Below, piece after piece: positions 40,510 through 49,663 of a DNA stretch of 64,000 nt. Numbering within the stretch: position 1 is the stretch's first letter; the number at the start of each line of letters is the position of its first letter. The DNA lies in NCBI GenBank assembly GCA_043743785.1, contig JAYTVW010000038.1, forward strand, positions 1 to 64,000. Direction: 5' to 3'. Origin of the DNA: JAQTNA01 sp043743785. Lineage in GTDB: Bacteria; Pseudomonadota; Gammaproteobacteria; Burkholderiales; Rhodocyclaceae. The notes beneath the pieces are model-generated. The model saw nothing but the letters and a program-made list of their open reading frames with translations, was not told where the DNA came from and made no database searches. A program made the position numbers and the translations under genes.

Positions 40510-42996
40510 TCAGGGGCGGCTACCTGTCGTCAGCCATTCAAGGATGACATCGAACATCTGATCCGGGTCAATGGGCTTGGGCACGTGGTCGTTCATGCCG
40601 GCTTGCAGGCAGGCCTGCCGGTCTTCGGCAAACGCATTGGCCGTCATGGCCAGAATGGGCACGGTGCCATAGCCCGGCAGGCGCCGGATGGCCCGGGTAG
40701 CGTCGATGCCATTCATTTCCGGCATCTGCATGTCCATCAGCACCAGGGCATAGGGGGTCCGGCTCGCCATGTCCACCGCCTCCCGACCGTTTTCCGCCAG
40801 ATCCACATTGAGCCCCACGTCCGCGAGGAGTTCCGTGGATACTTCCTGGTTGATGGGTTCGTCTTCTGCCAGCAGGATGCGGGTGCCGGTGAAACGCTGG
40901 CGGATTTCCGTCTCGGCGGCCGTGGCCGCTGGCGTCTGGATTGCTTCCGGCGACGTCACGGTCTTGGAAAGGCGCACGGTGAACCAGAAAGTGCTGCCAC
41001 GACCCGGTTCACTATGCATGCCGATGGCACCCCCCATGAGGGCCGCCAGGCGCTTGCTGATGGCCAGGCCCAGGCCCGTGCCGCCATAGCGCCGGGTCAT
41101 GGAGCCGTCGGCTTGCTCGAAGGCGGTGAATAGCCGGGGCTGGTCCTGGGGCGCGACGCCGATGCCCGTGTCTTCAACCTCATAGCGCAACAGTACGCCG
41201 CTCCAGTTGTCCTCCTCGACCCGCACCCGCAGGGTGATGCGGCCGCGCTCGGTGAACTTCACCGCGTTGCCCGCCAGATTGACCAGGATCTGGGTCAGGT
41301 GCAGCGGGTCACCCACGAAGGCCTGCCGTGCCAGATCTTCCGGCAGGTCGATGACAAGGTTCAGGCCCTTTTCCGCTACCTTGTGACCGATGAGGCTGGT
41401 GAGGTTCTCGTGCAGGGTGCCCAGGCGGAAACTTACTTGCTCCAGCGTCAGCTTCTCCGCTTCGATCTTGGAGATGTCCAGAATGTCGTTGATGACCGAC
41501 AGCAGGTGCTGGGAGGCCTGCTCCACCTTTTCCAGTTGGCCCTTGAGGCGCGCGTCGGTGGCATGGCGCAGGGCCATGCCGGTCATGCCCATGATGGCGT
41601 TCATGGGGGTGCGCAATTCGTGGGACATGTTGGCCAGGAAGCTACTCTTGGCCCGGTTGGCCGCCTCCGCTGCGTCCCGGGCCTGGATAAGTTCTGCCTC
41701 GAACTGCTTGCGCAGGCTGATGTCGTTGTAAAAGGCAATGAACCAATCGTGGTCGGGATTGCGGTGCAGGTAGGTGGTGATCTCCACCGGATAGAAACTG
41801 GCGTCTTTGCGGCGATGCAGGGTTTCCACCCGGAAGGGCTTGCCACTCTCCCGCATGTCCCGCGCCAACTGGTCCAGGGCCGCTGTGGGGAATTCCAGAT
41901 TGACATCCAGAATCCGCAAAGCTTTCAGTTCCTCCCAGGTGTAGCCCAACTGCCGGCAGGCCTCCTGGTTGGCGTAGAGGAAGCGGCCGTCCCGCACGTC
42001 ATTCCAGGCCACGCCTATGCCCACCCGGTCCATGGCGAACAGGGTGTTCTGCAGACTTTCGTTGGCATCTTCCAGGGCGTTGGTGCGCTGGGCCACCAGA
42101 CTTTCCAGATGCTGGCGATGGCGCACCAGTTCTTCCTCCATGTGCTTGCGCTCGGTGATGTCGGTAGACACGCCGCACAGGCCCCAGATGTTTCCCCCAT
42201 CGTCGTAGAGGGGCGACTTTACTTCCCAATAAATGCGCCGGGAACCGTCTGCTTGTTCCACCGCCACTTCCTCCTGGTTTTCTGCCCCCCCCAGTACCCG
42301 GTCGTCAATTTCTCTCAGGTGCTGGACGGCTTTGGGCGGGAAGAATTCCGCATCGTTACAGCCCACCAGGCTTTTTGCCGTCCGGCCAAATAGCTCCAGC
42401 GTGATCTGGTTGGCATAGACATAGCAATGCTCCCGGTCTTTCAGGTAGATATAGGAGGACACCCGGTCCATGGCATTCAGGAAGCGTCGCGTTTCCTCCA
42501 GGGCTGACTCCTTCGCCAGCATGGCCTGGTGGGTACGCAGGGCGGCAAAGACGGAGACGAAGATCTTGTCCGTGGTCAGTTCGGATTTCAGCCGGTAGCC
42601 GTCAATCTCATAATCCTGTACCACCTGTCGTTGAGGCGCATAGCCGGGCTGGCCGGTCACCAGGATGATCTGGATGTTGCGCTTGCCCAGGCGCTCCCGC
42701 ACATGGCGCACCAGTTCCAGGCCGGCCTGTTCGGACTCCATCACCACGTCCAGCAGGATGAGGGCGATGTCCGGGTGTTGCTCCAGGCGGAGGCGGGCCT
42801 CGTTGGCCGAAACGGCGTCCAGGATTTGCAAGCTGCGGCCATTTACCACCACATCCGAGAGGGCCATGTGCAGGGCAGCATGAATATCCGGCTCGTCATC
42901 CACCAGCAGCACTTTCCAAACTGGGAGCGCTGCCCTGGTGCCGACTTTATCGGGCTCGGGCGCAAACAGGCCCAGGAAATCGTCTTGGTCATTCAT
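40510..42996 (-). CDS. Hybrid histidine kinase (REC-PAS-PAS-HisKA-HATPase-REC)
   Basis: An 828-residue soluble protein. It begins with FLGLFAPEPD like the kinase downstream, then a receiver domain with Asp83, two PAS domains at about 165-300 and 310-440, the H-box NMSHELRTPMNA near residue 456, an ATPase domain (NLAGNAVKF, DTGIGV, GTGLGLAIS) and a C-terminal receiver with LMDMQMPEM near 753. The PAS domains (LFGRTAKSLVGC, YTWEELKALRI) could bind flavin or heme, but no proof is visible. The start overlaps the DUF1638-GAF kinase stop by 8 bp. The cascade therefore runs from that kinase through several receivers with no transcription factor in the operon. Confidence 0.9.
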   Translation of the reverse strand: MNDQDDFLGLFAPEPDKVGTRAALPVWKVLLVDDEPDIHAALHMALSDVVVNGRSLQILDAVSANEARLRLEQHPDIALILLDVVMESEQAGLELVRHVRERLGKRNIQIILVTGQPGYAPQRQVVQDYEIDGYRLKSELTTDKIFVSVFAALRTHQAMLAKESALEETRRFLNAMDRVSSYIYLKDREHCYVYANQITLELFGRTAKSLVGCNDAEFFPPKAVQHLREIDDRVLGGAENQEEVAVEQADGSRRIYWEVKSPLYDDGGNIWGLCGVSTDITERKHMEEELVRHRQHLESLVAQRTNALEDANESLQNTLFAMDRVGIGVAWNDVRDGRFLYANQEACRQLGYTWEELKALRILDVNLEFPTAALDQLARDMRESGKPFRVETLHRRKDASFYPVEITTYLHRNPDHDWFIAFYNDISLRKQFEAELIQARDAAEAANRAKSSFLANMSHELRTPMNAIMGMTGMALRHATDARLKGQLEKVEQASQHLLSVINDILDISKIEAEKLTLEQVSFRLGTLHENLTSLIGHKVAEKGLNLVIDLPEDLARQAFVGDPLHLTQILVNLAGNAVKFTERGRITLRVRVEEDNWSGVLLRYEVEDTGIGVAPQDQPRLFTAFEQADGSMTRRYGGTGLGLAISKRLAALMGGAIGMHSEPGRGSTFWFTVRLSKTVTSPEAIQTPAATAAETEIRQRFTGTRILLAEDEPINQEVSTELLADVGLNVDLAENGREAVDMASRTPYALVLMDMQMPEMNGIDATRAIRRLPGYGTVPILAMTANAFAEDRQACLQAGMNDHVPKPIDPDQMFDVILEWLTTGSRP

Positions 42997-44770
42997 GACG
43001 CGTGTCCTCTGTCCTTCGGTGCGGCACCCGGATCAGGAATTCCACCCCGGTGCCGGGTTCGCTCCTGCACTGGATGCTGCCACCCAGGCGGTGGGTGATC
43101 AGGTTGTACACCAGATGCATGCCCAGGCCCATGCCCCTCTGCAGATCGGTGGTGAAGAAGGGATCGAAAACGTGCTCCCGAACTTCCGGCGCCAAGCCCA
43201 CTCCGTCGTCCCGATAGTCCACCGTCAGCATGTCCCCGTCCTCCCGGACCGCGATGTCGATGCGACCTCCGTCCCGGTCGCGAAATCCATGTTTCAGGGA
43301 GTTGGAAATGAGATTCATGAATATGCTGGCCCAGTCTCCCGCCACGCTCCAGGCCGTGAGATCCGGCGGGCAGCGTATGTCCACCGTCACATGGGCGGGT
43401 TCCAGCCGCTGGCCGAAGGACTTGAGCACATCAAACAGGCAAGCCCGCAGCTGCAGGGGGGCAGATACCAGGGCCTTGCCCTGCACCGCTACCTGCCGGA
43501 AGGCATCCACCAGTTGGCCGATGCGTTCCAGATTCTTGTGGATGAGTCCCGTGCAGGTTTCGGCGTCTGCCAGGTATTTCTGCAGATCCGACTGGGTCAT
43601 GGTGCGGGCTTTGAAGCGCTCCGCCAGCCGCCGGGTATGTCCCTCCAGGGTGCTGGAGGAAGCCAGGCTAACCCCCAGGGGCGTACTCACCTCGTGAGCC
43701 ACGCCGGCTACGACGATGCCCAGAGAGGCCATTTTTTCTGCCTCAAGGAGGCGCTGGCGGTTGCGGGCATTCTCGATGGATAGCCCGCACACGCCGGTCA
43801 CCGCCAAGGCCAGGTTGAGATAGCGCTGGTGGTATTCCGGGAAGGCCAGCCCCTCCATTGCCAGCAGGCCCAGCAGCGTTTCCCCATGCCGAATACGCAG
43901 CAGGAAGCCCTTGCGGTCTTCCAGCCAGGCGTAATCCGTCTGCAGGCTGGTGAGGCGTTCCTGCAGGGCGGGTGGAACGGCTTCTGTCCGGCCCGCCACA
44001 CCGTTTTCGACCGGCAGATAATGCAGGGCGGCGGGGGCGAACAACATCTGGAACATGTCCTGGATGGCGGCGATGGCCTCCGCCTCCGACTGGGTACGGG
44101 CCAGACCCTGCAGCAGGTCCATGGCGGCCACGTGGTCCGCCAGTTCTGCCCCATGCCGGCGCTTGGCCTCGGCCTGTTGCGAAAGCGCGGTCTCCGTCCG
44201 CCATTCCTGCACCCGGTGGGCCAGCCGCAGCCTGGCGGTGTCCAGCCCCACGGCGAGTCGGCGGGCCGGCAGCTTCAGCACCGCTGCCAGCTCTTCCAGG
44301 CGGGTGCTGGCGGCGGGGTCCATACCCGTGTCCAGATAGACCAGCTCTTTGGCGAATTCCCGGAAGCACTCGCCGGCCAGCTCCGGGGTGAAGCCCAGGG
44401 CCGCCAAACGGGCGGGCCAGTTGGCCAGCCAGATGGGGGTGATCAGATAGCCGCCGCCGGAGATGGCCTCATCCACCAGGGTTTCCCCGGCGATGAGATG
44501 GAAACACTGGGTAAGGGGCTGGATGCGCACCGGGGGGCAGCCGGCGGGCGCCGTGCCCAGCCCCCCCAGGCAGGCATTCCCCAGCAGCAGCACCTGACTG
44601 CAGTTTTCCGGCAGGCGGGCCACCACCTCGTCCCAACTGAGGGGCGGGTGGCCGCAGCGGGCCGGAATGGCCTGAACGACCACGTCGTCCCAGGCTTCGG
44701 CCTGCACGGCCGCCGCCAACTCCGGACGGAAGTTGGCGCAGGTGAAAATGCAGAGAATGGGTTTGCCCAT
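42989..44770 (-). CDS. DUF1638-like - GAF - histidine kinase
   Basis: A 593-residue protein. Residues 1-190 (MGKPILCIFTCANFRPEL, GNACLGGLG, TQCFHLIAGETL, GGGYLITPIWLANW, LVYLDTGMD) follow the pattern of DUF1638, a domain found in clusters with corrinoid methyltransferases. A GAF-like region (about 215-335) follows, then HisKA with His358 in GVAHEVSTPLG and an ATPase domain (NLISNSLKHG, DDGVGLAPE, GMGLGMHLV). I chose the ATG at 44768-44770 because the upstream frame is antisense-like and overlaps the methyltransferase gene; this leaves a 14-bp gap. The Cys and His in the N-terminal domain could bind a metal or corrinoid. DUF1638 assignment is by eye. Confidence 0.78.
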   Translation of the reverse strand: MGKPILCIFTCANFRPELAAAVQAEAWDDVVVQAIPARCGHPPLSWDEVVARLPENCSQVLLLGNACLGGLGTAPAGCPPVRIQPLTQCFHLIAGETLVDEAISGGGYLITPIWLANWPARLAALGFTPELAGECFREFAKELVYLDTGMDPAASTRLEELAAVLKLPARRLAVGLDTARLRLAHRVQEWRTETALSQQAEAKRRHGAELADHVAAMDLLQGLARTQSEAEAIAAIQDMFQMLFAPAALHYLPVENGVAGRTEAVPPALQERLTSLQTDYAWLEDRKGFLLRIRHGETLLGLLAMEGLAFPEYHQRYLNLALAVTGVCGLSIENARNRQRLLEAEKMASLGIVVAGVAHEVSTPLGVSLASSSTLEGHTRRLAERFKARTMTQSDLQKYLADAETCTGLIHKNLERIGQLVDAFRQVAVQGKALVSAPLQLRACLFDVLKSFGQRLEPAHVTVDIRCPPDLTAWSVAGDWASIFMNLISNSLKHGFRDRDGGRIDIAVREDGDMLTVDYRDDGVGLAPEVREHVFDPFFTTDLQRGMGLGMHLVYNLITHRLGGSIQCRSEPGTGVEFLIRVPHRRTEDTRHE

Positions 44771-44784
44771 GGCGGTCTCGCGGT

Positions 44785-45852
44785 TCAGGAGGTTCCGTCC
44801 CAGCCATCCACCCAGTCCAGTGGGTAGGCACCCCAACGATCCACCGCCGCCCGGATGGCCAGTAGCACCTTGTCCGGTACCTGCCAGGGAACCTCGCCAT
44901 GATTCTCTCCCAGCAAGAGCCCGCCACCCTGGCCGGCCCGGGCAATGGCCCGCTTCACTTCCAGTTCCGCCTGTTCCGGCGTCCAGCGCCGCATCTCGAT
45001 GCAGTTCAGGTTGCCCAGCAGGGATACCCGGCGATTCGCTGCTGCCTTGAGTTCTGCCAGATCTTCCAGGGCGCTGACACCCACCAGCGCCGTGCCGGTA
45101 TCGGCGATGTCGGCCAGGATGGGCAGGCCCCGTCCCGAGGCCAGGTGGGTGGCGGTCGGTCCCTTGATGAGGGCCAGGGTGCGCTTCGCTACCACTTGTC
45201 CGGTCTTCAGGTACATGTCCCGGGGAATGATGGTGGTGGAGGAAACCGGGTCGAAATAGCAAATAGCCGTGGCTCCAGCGGCGAGCTGGGCGTTGGACCA
45301 CTCGACACAGAAGGCGATATTGGCTTCCATGAGGCGCTCGAAACGTGCCGGCTGCTCAAACAGCAGGCTCAGGTAGCCCTCGAAACCCATTTGCATCACC
45401 GGCAGGGAGAAGGGCGAGATGGCCACACCGATGATGGGCACCGTGTCGCCGACCCTTGCCTTCAGACCCCGCAGGGTTTCCAGCACCCGCTGCAGGGGCG
45501 GGGCGTCGGCCACGGCGGGGGGGCTCAGGCGGTCGATATCTTCCGGCTTCTGAATGATCGGTGAGCCGCAAAGCGGTGGTCCGTCTTCCGAATAAAGGGT
45601 GCTGCCGCCCCAGGCCTCGATCTCGATGGCGGCGTAAAAGAAGCCGTAGAGGCAATCGGAACGGTATTTCGCCAGCAGGCGCATCTGGCCTTCGATGACG
45701 TTTTGCGCTCGGGCGTAGTAGTCCTGGATGGACAGGCCCAGCTCTCGGGCGCCTTGCATTGAAGTCAGCAGGAACAGAGGCACCCGATCCGGTTCCTGTT
45801 GCCCCAGGGCCGTCAGGGTGCGTTGCATGGAATTCATGGCAGGTGTGCTCAT
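44785..45852 (-). CDS. Uroporphyrinogen decarboxylase-family corrinoid methyltransferase homologue
   Basis: A 355-residue TIM-barrel protein of the UroD/MtaA/CmuA superfamily: RTLTALGQQEPDRVPLF at the start, CYFDPVSSTTIIPRDMY in the middle, GENHGEVPWQVP at the end. MtaA-type enzymes bind zinc with a HxC pair and a distant Cys to activate a thiol acceptor; here the equivalent is THLAS (His236, Ala238), so the first Cys is missing, and no Cys stands in the C-terminal loop. It may therefore not be a normal thiol methyltransferase and could serve as a sensor or bind another acceptor. Its start overlaps the corrinoid protein stop (ATGA). Alternative starts further upstream would extend into that gene and are rejected. 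Confidence 0.85.
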   Translation of the reverse strand: MSTPAMNSMQRTLTALGQQEPDRVPLFLLTSMQGARELGLSIQDYYARAQNVIEGQMRLLAKYRSDCLYGFFYAAIEIEAWGGSTLYSEDGPPLCGSPIIQKPEDIDRLSPPAVADAPPLQRVLETLRGLKARVGDTVPIIGVAISPFSLPVMQMGFEGYLSLLFEQPARFERLMEANIAFCVEWSNAQLAAGATAICYFDPVSSTTIIPRDMYLKTGQVVAKRTLALIKGPTATHLASGRGLPILADIADTGTALVGVSALEDLAELKAAANRRVSLLGNLNCIEMRRWTPEQAELEVKRAIARAGQGGGLLLGENHGEVPWQVPDKVLLAIRAAVDRWGAYPLDWVDGWDGTS

Positions 45853-46481
45853 TGCAGTTCTCCCATCCAGCGCTCGACGATGGTGACCGCGTCGGCGGCA
45901 CTCACGCCCATGGCGTCCGCCCCCATTTCCTGCCAGAGCTGCCGGTCGAACTGGAAGGGGGCGCCTCCTACCACGATGCGGATATCGGGCCGGGCCGCTT
46001 TCAGACGGGAACACACGTCCTTGACCTTGAGGGCCGAGGGCAGAATGAGCACGGAAATCAGGAGTACCCGGAGCTTGTCTGCTATGGCCCGGGCCACCAG
46101 TTCATCGACTTCCATGCGGCCGTAGTCGAAAAGTTCGAAGCCGCTGGCCCGCATGACGGAGTAGACAATGCGCTTGCCCAGCATGTGGAAATCGTTCAGA
46201 ACGACGATGGCGGAGCGGGGCTGGTGCTTGCGGTCCGGGTCGCTGGGCGGCAGCGCCTTCTCAACCAATTCTTCGCAGAAGCGGCCGCTCATATAGACCT
46301 GGGAGAGGGCCACCAGGCCCGCCTCCCAATCCGCCCCTACCTGCTCCAGGGCCGGCACCACCACCTTTTCCACTGCGGCAATGGGGCTGAGATCCTGCTG
46401 CGCCTGGGTGAAAAGCAGGCCAGCCTCGACCCGATCCAGCATCAGCAGCGCGTCCTTGAAGGGTTTTACGAGTTCATGCAT
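45849..46481 (-). CDS. Corrinoid (B12-binding) protein, MtaC/MtbC-like
   Basis: A 210-residue protein with two domains: a helical cap at residues 1-78 (PFKDALLMLDRVEAG, VPALEQVGADWEAG) and a Rossmann-like B12 domain with the diagnostic NDFHMLG (Asp97, His99, Gly102), then ISVLIL and VVGGAPF. The His binds cobalt from below in the family. Such proteins carry methyl groups between methyltransferases. No substrate-specific partner such as MtaB or MttB is encoded nearby, only a UroD-like protein and kinases. The ATG at 46479-46481 with GGAGAG is preferred to an upstream GTG. It is the first gene of the operon. Confidence 0.88.
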   Translation of the reverse strand: MHELVKPFKDALLMLDRVEAGLLFTQAQQDLSPIAAVEKVVVPALEQVGADWEAGLVALSQVYMSGRFCEELVEKALPPSDPDRKHQPRSAIVVLNDFHMLGKRIVYSVMRASGFELFDYGRMEVDELVARAIADKLRVLLISVLILPSALKVKDVCSRLKAARPDIRIVVGGAPFQFDRQLWQEMGADAMGVSAADAVTIVERWMGELQ

Positions 46482-46694
46482 TCCGCTCTCCACTCATCGC
46501 CGGGCTTCCCGTCACCAGACGGCCCATTTTTGATCTACACCCGGCTGTAACGGCCAGTATGAGAAAATCTGTGAGGGCAAAAAGCGGATTCTTGATCTGG
46601 CTCAATTCACTGCCGGGCACGGTGTTGCGGTGTGCCGGCTCAAACCCTGTAGTCCGGCCTGCGCAAGATGCGCCATCCCTTCCTTGGAGTACCC

Positions 46695-46955
46695 ATGCGA
46701 TCTACCCGAGCAACAGCCGCCATCGCCCGTCTGAACGGGCGTAGCGAAGGTCGTCACTACGCCCTGGTTCTCCTGGGCTCCGGCCTGTTTAAATTGCGCG
46801 AACGGAGCGAGGGAAGCGAGAAGGAAATCTCGGAGGCCTTGCCGCTGGAAGACTTCGTGAAGCTGGTGGACTCCCTGGGGCCACAGAAAGTACGCCGCAT
46901 GACAAAAAACGATGTGGCCTTTGCGAAACAGCTGCTCCGCAAACCCGGGGCGTAA
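46695..46955 (+). CDS. Small hypothetical protein (86 aa)
   Basis: Starts MRSTRATAAIARLNGRSEGR, with GGAG 5 bases before the ATG. It is basic with a conserved-looking core (YALVLLGSGLFKLRERSEGS) and no membrane segment. It is divergent from the corrinoid operon and convergent with the phosphatase gene. No family recognised. Confidence 0.55.
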   Translation: MRSTRATAAIARLNGRSEGRHYALVLLGSGLFKLRERSEGSEKEISEALPLEDFVKLVDSLGPQKVRRMTKNDVAFAKQLLRKPGA

Positions 46956-46982
46956 GGTCTTGTTTTACAGAGGTCTGGCTGC

Positions 46983-47702
46983 TCAGGCCTTGGCAGCTGT
47001 GGCGTGCCAGAGGCGCAACTGGTCTACAGACATTTTGTCCTTCAGAGGCAAGACCATGCGCGCTCCGGCGAAATTCTCGGACACCGTGTAGTCGCTGACC
47101 GTCACGACGGTGGGAATGCCCGCCGCCAGACTGGCAGCCAGTCCGTGGGAGGAGTCTTCCACCGCCAGGCAATCCCCGGGGGGCAGGTCCAGCGCCGCCA
47201 ACACATGCTGATAAATGTCTGGCGCCGGTTTTTTCGCCTTGATGGTGTCGCCCGAGGCGATGACGGCAAACCAGGTGTCGGCATTCGGCCCCAGGTTGGC
47301 CCGCAACAGGCCGACGATGTTGTTTTTTGTGGAACTCGAGGCAATCGCCAAGCGCAAGCCTTCAGTGCGGGCTTCGCAGATCAACTGTCCAATATCTCCC
47401 CGCAGGCGGATGCTGCCTGACGCCAGCAGTTCCTGGTAGTAGGTGGATTTGAGGGCATGGATACGATCGAGCAGGGCCTCGAAATCCGGCCGCGCCCGGG
47501 TGGCCGGGTCGAATTTCTCCGCATAGTGGCGGATGCGTTCCCGCCCGCCGGTGACATCCAGCAGAGAGCCGTAGAAATCAACATCCCAGTGCCACTTCAG
47601 CCCTGCTTCGGCGAATGCCCGGTTGAAGGCAGGCCGGTGGCCATCTCGTTCGGTATCGGCGAGGGTTCCGTCCACATCGAAAATCAGTGCGCGCAAGGTC
47701 AT
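46983..47702 (-). CDS. cbbY: HAD-family sugar-phosphate phosphatase, CbbY type
   Basis: A 239-residue HAD hydrolase. Motif I is FDVDGTLADTE (Asp9 nucleophile, Asp11 acid/base), motif II AIASSSTKNN, the Lys of motif III in AKKPAPDIY, and motif IV AVEDSSHG. The cap segment WHWDVDFYGSLLDVTGGRERI is close to that of Rhodobacter CbbY, which removes inhibitory xylulose-1,5-bisphosphate in the Calvin cycle. No Calvin genes are visible here, so a general house-cleaning role on bisphosphates is also possible. Upstream lies a 176-bp divergent region shared with korC. Confidence 0.8.
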   Translation of the reverse strand: MTLRALIFDVDGTLADTERDGHRPAFNRAFAEAGLKWHWDVDFYGSLLDVTGGRERIRHYAEKFDPATRARPDFEALLDRIHALKSTYYQELLASGSIRLRGDIGQLICEARTEGLRLAIASSSTKNNIVGLLRANLGPNADTWFAVIASGDTIKAKKPAPDIYQHVLAALDLPPGDCLAVEDSSHGLAASLAAGIPTVVTVSDYTVSENFAGARMVLPLKDKMSVDQLRLWHATAAKA

Positions 47703-47878
47703 GATTGGTGGTCCGCGGATGACAGTGGGGGAAAGTTTAGCCTGTTTTTACCCTTGCTGATATCAGGTCTATTTATCGCCCAGCAAACATGGTGCTAGAC
47801 TGCGCGACAAACGTGTGCCGAGCCTCTCGCCAGTTTCCGGTGGGGCCAAGGTGCCATACCGCGAGGAGGCAAGAAGTC
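47703..47878. promoter_or_regulatory. Divergent region between cbbY and korC
   Basis: Probably holds both promoters. A GAGGAGG ribosome-binding site at 47863-47869 serves korC. No clear hexamers could be assigned. Confidence 0.4.
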
Positions 47879-49663
47879 TTGAAACCCACCGATATAGGTG
47901 CGCCCGACTATTTTCACAAGGTCGTGGATTGCCAGTGGGCCTGTCCGGCCCATACCCCCGTCCCCGAGTACATCCGCCTGATCGCAGCGGGTCGTTTCGG
48001 GGACGCCTACATGATCAATTGGCGCTCCAATGTCTTCCCAGGCATTCTCGGCCGGGTCTGTGACCGGCCCTGCGAGCCGGCCTGCCGCCGGGGCCGGGTG
48101 GACAAGGAGCCGGTGGCCATATGCCGTCTCAAGCGCGTCGCCGCCGACTACAAGGAAGACATCCACGCTCGCCTGCCGGTGCCGCTGCCCAAGAATGGCA
48201 AGCGTATCGCTTGCATCGGCGCGGGGCCGGCCTCCCTCACGGTAGCCCGGGACCTGGCGGTATTGGGTTATGCGATGACCCTCATCGACAACGGCAAGAC
48301 GCCCGGCGGCATGATGCGCAGCCAGATTCCCAAGTTCCGCCTGCCGGACAGCGTCATTGACGAGGAATGCGCCTACATCACCGATCTGGGGGTGGAAACC
48401 CGTTACGAGACCTGGGTCACCAGTCTGAAGGACGTGCTGGCGGAAAACTGGGATGCGGTGTTCGTCGGTACCGGCGCCCCCCGGGGTCGGGATGCGGACG
48501 TGCCGGGCCGTCAGGAAGCGGCCGCCCACATCCACATCGGCATCGAGTGGCTGGCCAACGTGGCCTTCGGCCATGTGAACAAGATTGCCAGGCGCGTCAT
48601 CGTCCTGGGGGGCGGCAATACCGCCATGGACTGCTGCCGTTCCGCCCGTCGCTTAGGGGGCGAGGACGTGAAAGTGGTGGTGCGTAGCGGCTTCGAGGAA
48701 ATGAAGGCCTCACCCTGGGAAAAGGAAGATGCCATCCACGAGGGTATCCCCATCCTCAACATGCTGGTGCCCAAGGCGTTCCAGCACGATAAGGGCAAGC
48801 TCCTCGGCGTGTCCTTCGAGAAGGTGCGCGCCGAATATGACGCCAAGGGCCGTCGTAGCCTGCTCCCCACTGGCGAGCCGGACGTTTTCATGGAATGCGA
48901 CGAGGTGCTGGTGGCCATCGGCCAGGAAAACTCCTTCCCCTGGATCGAGCGGAACCTGGGGGTGGAGTTCGACAAGTGGGGCATGCCGGTGTTGGACGCG
49001 ACTACCCTGCAATCCACCTTGCCCCGGGTGTTTTTCGGTGGCGACGCGGCTCTGGGACCCAAGAACATCATTACCGCCGTGGCCCAGGGCCATGATGCGG
49101 CGATTTCCATCGATCTGTTCTGCCAGGGTCGAGACGTGGGCAAGCGCCTGCCGCCGACGGTGAATCTGGTCAACCAGAAGATGGGTATCCACGAGTGGAT
49201 CTACGACAACCAGGTGTCCGAGGAAGCCCGTAAAAAAGTGCCCATGAAGCCCCTGGCGGCGGCCCTGGCGGACATCAAGCTGGAATTGGAGCTGGGTTTC
49301 GATCCTATGCTGGCTCTGGCGGAAGCGGAGCGCTGCCTCAACTGCGACGTGGAGACCGTATTCACGGCCAAGACCTGCATTGAGTGCGACGCCTGCGTGG
49401 ATATCTGCCCGACCGAGTGCATCACCTTCACCGTCGGTGGCGAGGAGGAAGACCTGCGCACCCGGCTGAAGGCCCCGGCGAAGAACCTGGACCAGTCCTT
49501 GTATCTGGCGGACGGCCTGAAGACGGGCCGCGTCATGGTCAAGGATGAAAACATCTGCCTGCACTGCGGCATGTGCGCCGAGCGCTGCCCGACGGGCGCC
49601 TGGGACATGCAAAAATTCCTGCTATTGACGGCGCATGCCGGCGCGGAGGTACCCCGGACATGA
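47879..49663 (+). CDS. korC: NAD(P)H:ferredoxin-type Fe-S flavoprotein subunit of 2-oxoacid oxidoreductase (KorC)
   Basis: A 594-residue protein. The Cys-rich N terminus (CQWACPAH, CDRPCEPACRRG) is that of GltD/NfnB-type proteins; the FAD motif IGAGPASLTVARD follows, then the NADPH motif VLGGGNTAMDC, and two ferredoxin-type [4Fe-4S] sites, CIECDACVDICP and CLHCGMCAERCP, at the C terminus. This is the gamma subunit layout of 2-oxoglutarate:NADP+ oxidoreductase known from Azoarcus evansii, which links 2-oxoglutarate oxidation to NADPH and to aromatic ring reduction. I chose the TTG at 47879 with GAGGAGG 9 bases ahead; a longer frame from 47789 lacks such a site. The stop overlaps korA by 4 bp. 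Confidence 0.82.
   Translation: MKPTDIGAPDYFHKVVDCQWACPAHTPVPEYIRLIAAGRFGDAYMINWRSNVFPGILGRVCDRPCEPACRRGRVDKEPVAICRLKRVAADYKEDIHARLPVPLPKNGKRIACIGAGPASLTVARDLAVLGYAMTLIDNGKTPGGMMRSQIPKFRLPDSVIDEECAYITDLGVETRYETWVTSLKDVLAENWDAVFVGTGAPRGRDADVPGRQEAAAHIHIGIEWLANVAFGHVNKIARRVIVLGGGNTAMDCCRSARRLGGEDVKVVVRSGFEEMKASPWEKEDAIHEGIPILNMLVPKAFQHDKGKLLGVSFEKVRAEYDAKGRRSLLPTGEPDVFMECDEVLVAIGQENSFPWIERNLGVEFDKWGMPVLDATTLQSTLPRVFFGGDAALGPKNIITAVAQGHDAAISIDLFCQGRDVGKRLPPTVNLVNQKMGIHEWIYDNQVSEEARKKVPMKPLAAALADIKLELELGFDPMLALAEAERCLNCDVETVFTAKTCIECDACVDICPTECITFTVGGEEEDLRTRLKAPAKNLDQSLYLADGLKTGRVMVKDENICLHCGMCAERCPTGAWDMQKFLLLTAHAGAEVPRT

Noticed and set aside
44771..45301. Longer N terminus for the DUF1638-GAF kinase
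   Set aside because: The extra 177 residues are low in hydrophobic residues, rich in Gly, Arg and His, and lie over the methyltransferase gene.
45853..46014. Longer N terminus for the UroD-like protein
   Set aside because: It overlaps the corrinoid gene and is Arg/Gly-rich; the ATGA overlap supports the shorter form.
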